Shown here piece after piece: positions 59,266 to 64,000 of a stretch of DNA of 64,000 nt (the first letter of the stretch is position 1; the number at the start of each line of letters is the position of its first letter). The notes beneath the pieces are model-generated. The model had not been told where the DNA came from. It was given only the letters and a program-made list of their open reading frames with translations, and did not search any database. The DNA comes from JASGDN01 sp049840815 (GTDB taxonomy: Bacteria > Chloroflexota > Chloroflexia > Thermomicrobiales > UBA6265), in contig JASGJI010000016.1 of NCBI GenBank assembly GCA_049840815.1, forward strand, positions 1-64,000, in the 5' to 3' direction. Both the position numbers and the translations under genes were made by a program.

Positions 59266-60969
59266 TCAGCCGGGGATCGTCAGGAAGGTGCCGGACATCC
59301 AGCCATCGCGGCCACCACAGCGCACCGGTACCCAGCCGCCGCTCGGTGCGCCGCGCATCTCGACGCGCGCGCCCTCTGCCACCACGGCGATCACGCTCCC
59401 TGAGGTGCTGGCGCTGCTCCGGCAATTGAGGCCGACGCCGCCCGTGTTCGAGACGCGGGCATACGACGTCGCCGGCGCGGTTTGCGTGACGGTCGGGCGT
59501 GGCGTGACCGGTGTTGGCGTGATGACAGTCGTTGGCGTTGCGGCGGTGAGGGTGAGGTATTGCGCGGAGGCCCAACCGTCCTGATTCGCGCAGCGGATCG
59601 GCACCCAACCGTTGACGGTCGCGCCGCGCACCGGCACGCGTGTCCCCTCCGGGAGGTCCGTGATGATCGACGACGTGGTGCTGGCGCCGCTGCGGCATCG
59701 GAGGGATGTGCCTCCGGTGCCAGTCACGATCGCCGATTGGCCGGAAGGCATCGTGGCGGTGGCCGTAACCGTCGGGACGGGAGTCACCGGCGTGGTGCTG
59801 GGCGTGGGAGTTCGCGTGGGCGCGATGGTCGGTGGTGGCGTCGAAACGGGCGAGGCCTGAAGGTAGGAGGCCGATGCCCATCCCTTCTGCGATCCGCAGA
59901 TCACGGGATACCAGCTGCCGAAGACCTTGCCCCGGAGCATCACCTTCTGCCCCTCCGCCAGCTGCCCGATGATCGCGCCGCCGGACGACGGGTTGGCGCG
60001 GCAGCGGAGCCCGTCGCCGCCCGTGCCCGTCACGGTGCCGCTGGTCGGCCACGTCGGCATCACCGGGGGCGAGCAGGCGGCCATCATGTCCGGGACGGTG
60101 GAGAGTTCGTATCCCTGGGCGCGGAGGGCGTCGATGATTCGGGGAAGTGCCCGCGCGGTCGATGTGGACGTGGCCGGCCCGTCGAGGTGGAATTCCACGA
60201 CCGCGCCCGGGTAGATGCCGTTCATCACCCGCGCGTAGACGGTCTGTTCGGTGGCATCGGTGCCATAGTCGGCGGCGGCGACCCCCCAGCCGACCGGGAG
60301 CATCCCGAGGCTGCCGACGATCCTGCGCGTGCGGAGATCGCTCTCGGCGGCGTAGGGTGTCATGTATTCGTCGATCGGGCGGCCGATCACGGCCTCGATC
60401 GCGGCTTTCGAGTCGAGCATGTCCTTGCGGATGGCCCCGTCGCTGAGGCCAGTCAACGTGACGCGCTGGTCGCCGTGGGTGCCGATGGGGAAGCCGGCGG
60501 CGTCGAGCTGGTGGAGATAGGCGGGCTGGGTTTGGGCCCACCAGCCCATCGGGAACATCGTGGCGGGCGCGTCCTTCTGGCGCAGCGTATCGATCACGCT
60601 CTGCGATGGCGTGTAGCCGATGCCGATGTTGAAGATCAGCGCGACGCGGTTGCAGGAGACATCGCCTTCGCGGAACCACGGGTCGTCGTTCCCTCGATCA
60701 AGGAAGTTGGCGTAGACCCACCCCGTGCCGCCCTCCCAGGCGATGGGCAGGAAGCCGTTGGCGGCAGCCCCGGTGACGTCGAGACTCGCGCCCAGTTCGG
60801 CGTTCCCGATCACGGCGCAATCGAGGCGCGCACAGGAGCGGACGTTCACGAGTGATCCCGCCGTGACCTTCGCGCTCGCGGCCTTGGCAGGAAGTGGGCC
60901 AAAGGCGGTGGCGACGACGAGGATGGTGAGCAGGAGGCGAACGGCGGCGAGTGGGGTACGGATGGACAC
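59266..60969 (-). CDS. Exported polysaccharide-deacetylase-like protein with four SH3 domains, catalytic site altered
   Basis: A 567-residue protein. The signal peptide is at residues 1-31. SH3b domain 1 spans about 32-92 (VNVRSCARLDCAV). A NodB-like domain spans about 105-300, then three SH3b domains (around 315-375, 415-475 and 500-567) are separated by Thr/Pro linkers. The NodB domain lacks the usual TFDDG acid pair: it reads IFNIGIGY, with N114 and I115 at those positions. The HxxxH pair is H165 and R169. The final FHLDG motif is kept. It may bind rather than deacetylate glycans. It is probably secreted to the cell wall. Confidence 0.85.
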   Translation of the reverse strand: MSIRTPLAAVRLLLTILVVATAFGPLPAKAASAKVTAGSLVNVRSCARLDCAVIGNAELGASLDVTGAAANGFLPIAWEGGTGWVYANFLDRGNDDPWFREGDVSCNRVALIFNIGIGYTPSQSVIDTLRQKDAPATMFPMGWWAQTQPAYLHQLDAAGFPIGTHGDQRVTLTGLSDGAIRKDMLDSKAAIEAVIGRPIDEYMTPYAAESDLRTRRIVGSLGMLPVGWGVAAADYGTDATEQTVYARVMNGIYPGAVVEFHLDGPATSTSTARALPRIIDALRAQGYELSTVPDMMAACSPPVMPTWPTSGTVTGTGGDGLRCRANPSSGGAIIGQLAEGQKVMLRGKVFGSWYPVICGSQKGWASASYLQASPVSTPPPTIAPTRTPTPSTTPVTPVPTVTATATMPSGQSAIVTGTGGTSLRCRSGASTTSSIITDLPEGTRVPVRGATVNGWVPIRCANQDGWASAQYLTLTAATPTTVITPTPVTPRPTVTQTAPATSYARVSNTGGVGLNCRSSASTSGSVIAVVAEGARVEMRGAPSGGWVPVRCGGRDGWMSGTFLTIPG

Positions 60970-61271
60970 GCGGGGACTCCTCGGCGGCGGGACGCGGGGG
61001 ATCGACGCGGGCGCGGGAGGGGTTGAGGGAGGGATGCGCGACCGAGGTTCCTGCCATCCTAGGTAATTGCTGTGACTGCCGTCAACACTGGGGGCGTGGG
61101 GTGGGACGTTCGTTCGCGGCCGATCGTGATGGAGTGTGCAGTATCCGCATCATGAGGTGGTCACAAGGATCGCCGCTCCACAGCGTGGGACTGCATGCGG
61201 GCACACAAAGACACCCCTGGCGGATGGAATGTTCCATCCGCCAGGGGTGTCGTGCGGTCGCGTAGTGGCCG
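60970..61271. other. Intergenic region between lon and the SH3-deacetylase gene
   Basis: This 302-bp gap contains the lon terminator at 61210-61251 and the 5' region of the minus-strand SH3-protein gene. I see no small gene and no clear promoter hexamer pair. Confidence 0.5.
61210..61251 (-). terminator. Terminator hairpin after lon
   Basis: Perfect 19-bp stem starting GACACCCCTGGCGGATGGA with a 4-base loop. On the minus strand TTTGTG follows. Confidence 0.85.

Positions 61272-64000
<2,729 letters not shown>

Overview
This 64 kb window is GC-rich chromosomal DNA from a bacterium that most resembles a member of the Chloroflexota, probably the Thermomicrobia/Sphaerobacter group. This is an inference from base composition, gene families, exported proteins with Ala-Thr-Pro-rich linkers after Tat-like signals, and a large share of GTG/ATG starts with clear Shine-Dalgarno sites. 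No species assignment is possible from sequence reading alone. Coding density is high. I see no rRNA, tRNA, CRISPR array, prophage or transposase gene. The window cuts two genes, a histone-deacetylase-like hydrolase at the left edge and lon at the right edge.

Layout. 1-2.8 kb: hydrolase, small membrane protein and an SH3-domain exported-type protein (minus strand). 3.3-8.8 kb: a plus-strand run of cytochrome P450, MalY/PatB-type aminotransferase, metallo-beta-lactamase-fold hydrolase, sulfatase and TMEM175-type channel. 8.9-13.7 kb: nth, a membrane protein, two tandem DAHP synthases and aroH. 14-20.6 kb: a sugar-acid dehydratase-like enolase-superfamily enzyme, a carbohydrate ABC uptake operon with a LacI-type operator, and a GH3 hexosaminidase. 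20.8-23 kb: trpBA. 23-28 kb: small metabolic and regulatory genes, including an ArsR-SRPBCC pair with a readable operator and a truncated globin. 28.3-30.6 kb: mannonate dehydratase and GH172. 30.6-33.2 kb: a compact four-gene minus-strand operon (GNAT, 98-aa peptide, ATP-grasp-like protein, ATP-grasp ligase), which is the best candidate here for an undescribed system. 33.6-41.5 kb: prolyl oligopeptidase, two metal/siderophore-type binding proteins, two aldo/keto reductases and a class I aminotransferase. 41.8-44.3 kb: an mhq-like quinone-stress locus (esterase, ring-cleaving dioxygenase, MarR). 44.7-49.4 kb: an unknown coiled-coil protein and dnaE2 with a probable SOS promoter. 49.7-57.9 kb: carbonic anhydrase, amidohydrolase, LysE exporter, atypical pyruvate kinase, VOC protein, mannitol-dehydrogenase-family enzyme, LPXTG protein and YCII protein. 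58-64 kb: amidohydrolase, a deacetylase-like SH3 protein and lon.

How genes work together. Aromatic amino acid supply is well represented (DAHP synthases, chorismate mutase, trpBA, an aromatic/aspartate-type aminotransferase). Hexuronate and sugar use recurs (ABC importer, enolase-superfamily dehydratase, uxuA, GH172, mannitol/fructuronate-type dehydrogenase). Stress and repair functions include nth, dnaE2, lon and the mhq-like locus.

Non-coding structure. A family of purine-rich dispersed elements built from GAGAAGTGAGGA-like words sits in at least nine intergenic regions, often starting at a stop codon and often as a purine arm followed by a matching pyrimidine arm. Two other palindromic repeat types are also present. 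Several promoters can be read with an operator over or beside them (arsR, marR, dnaE2, the ABC operon).
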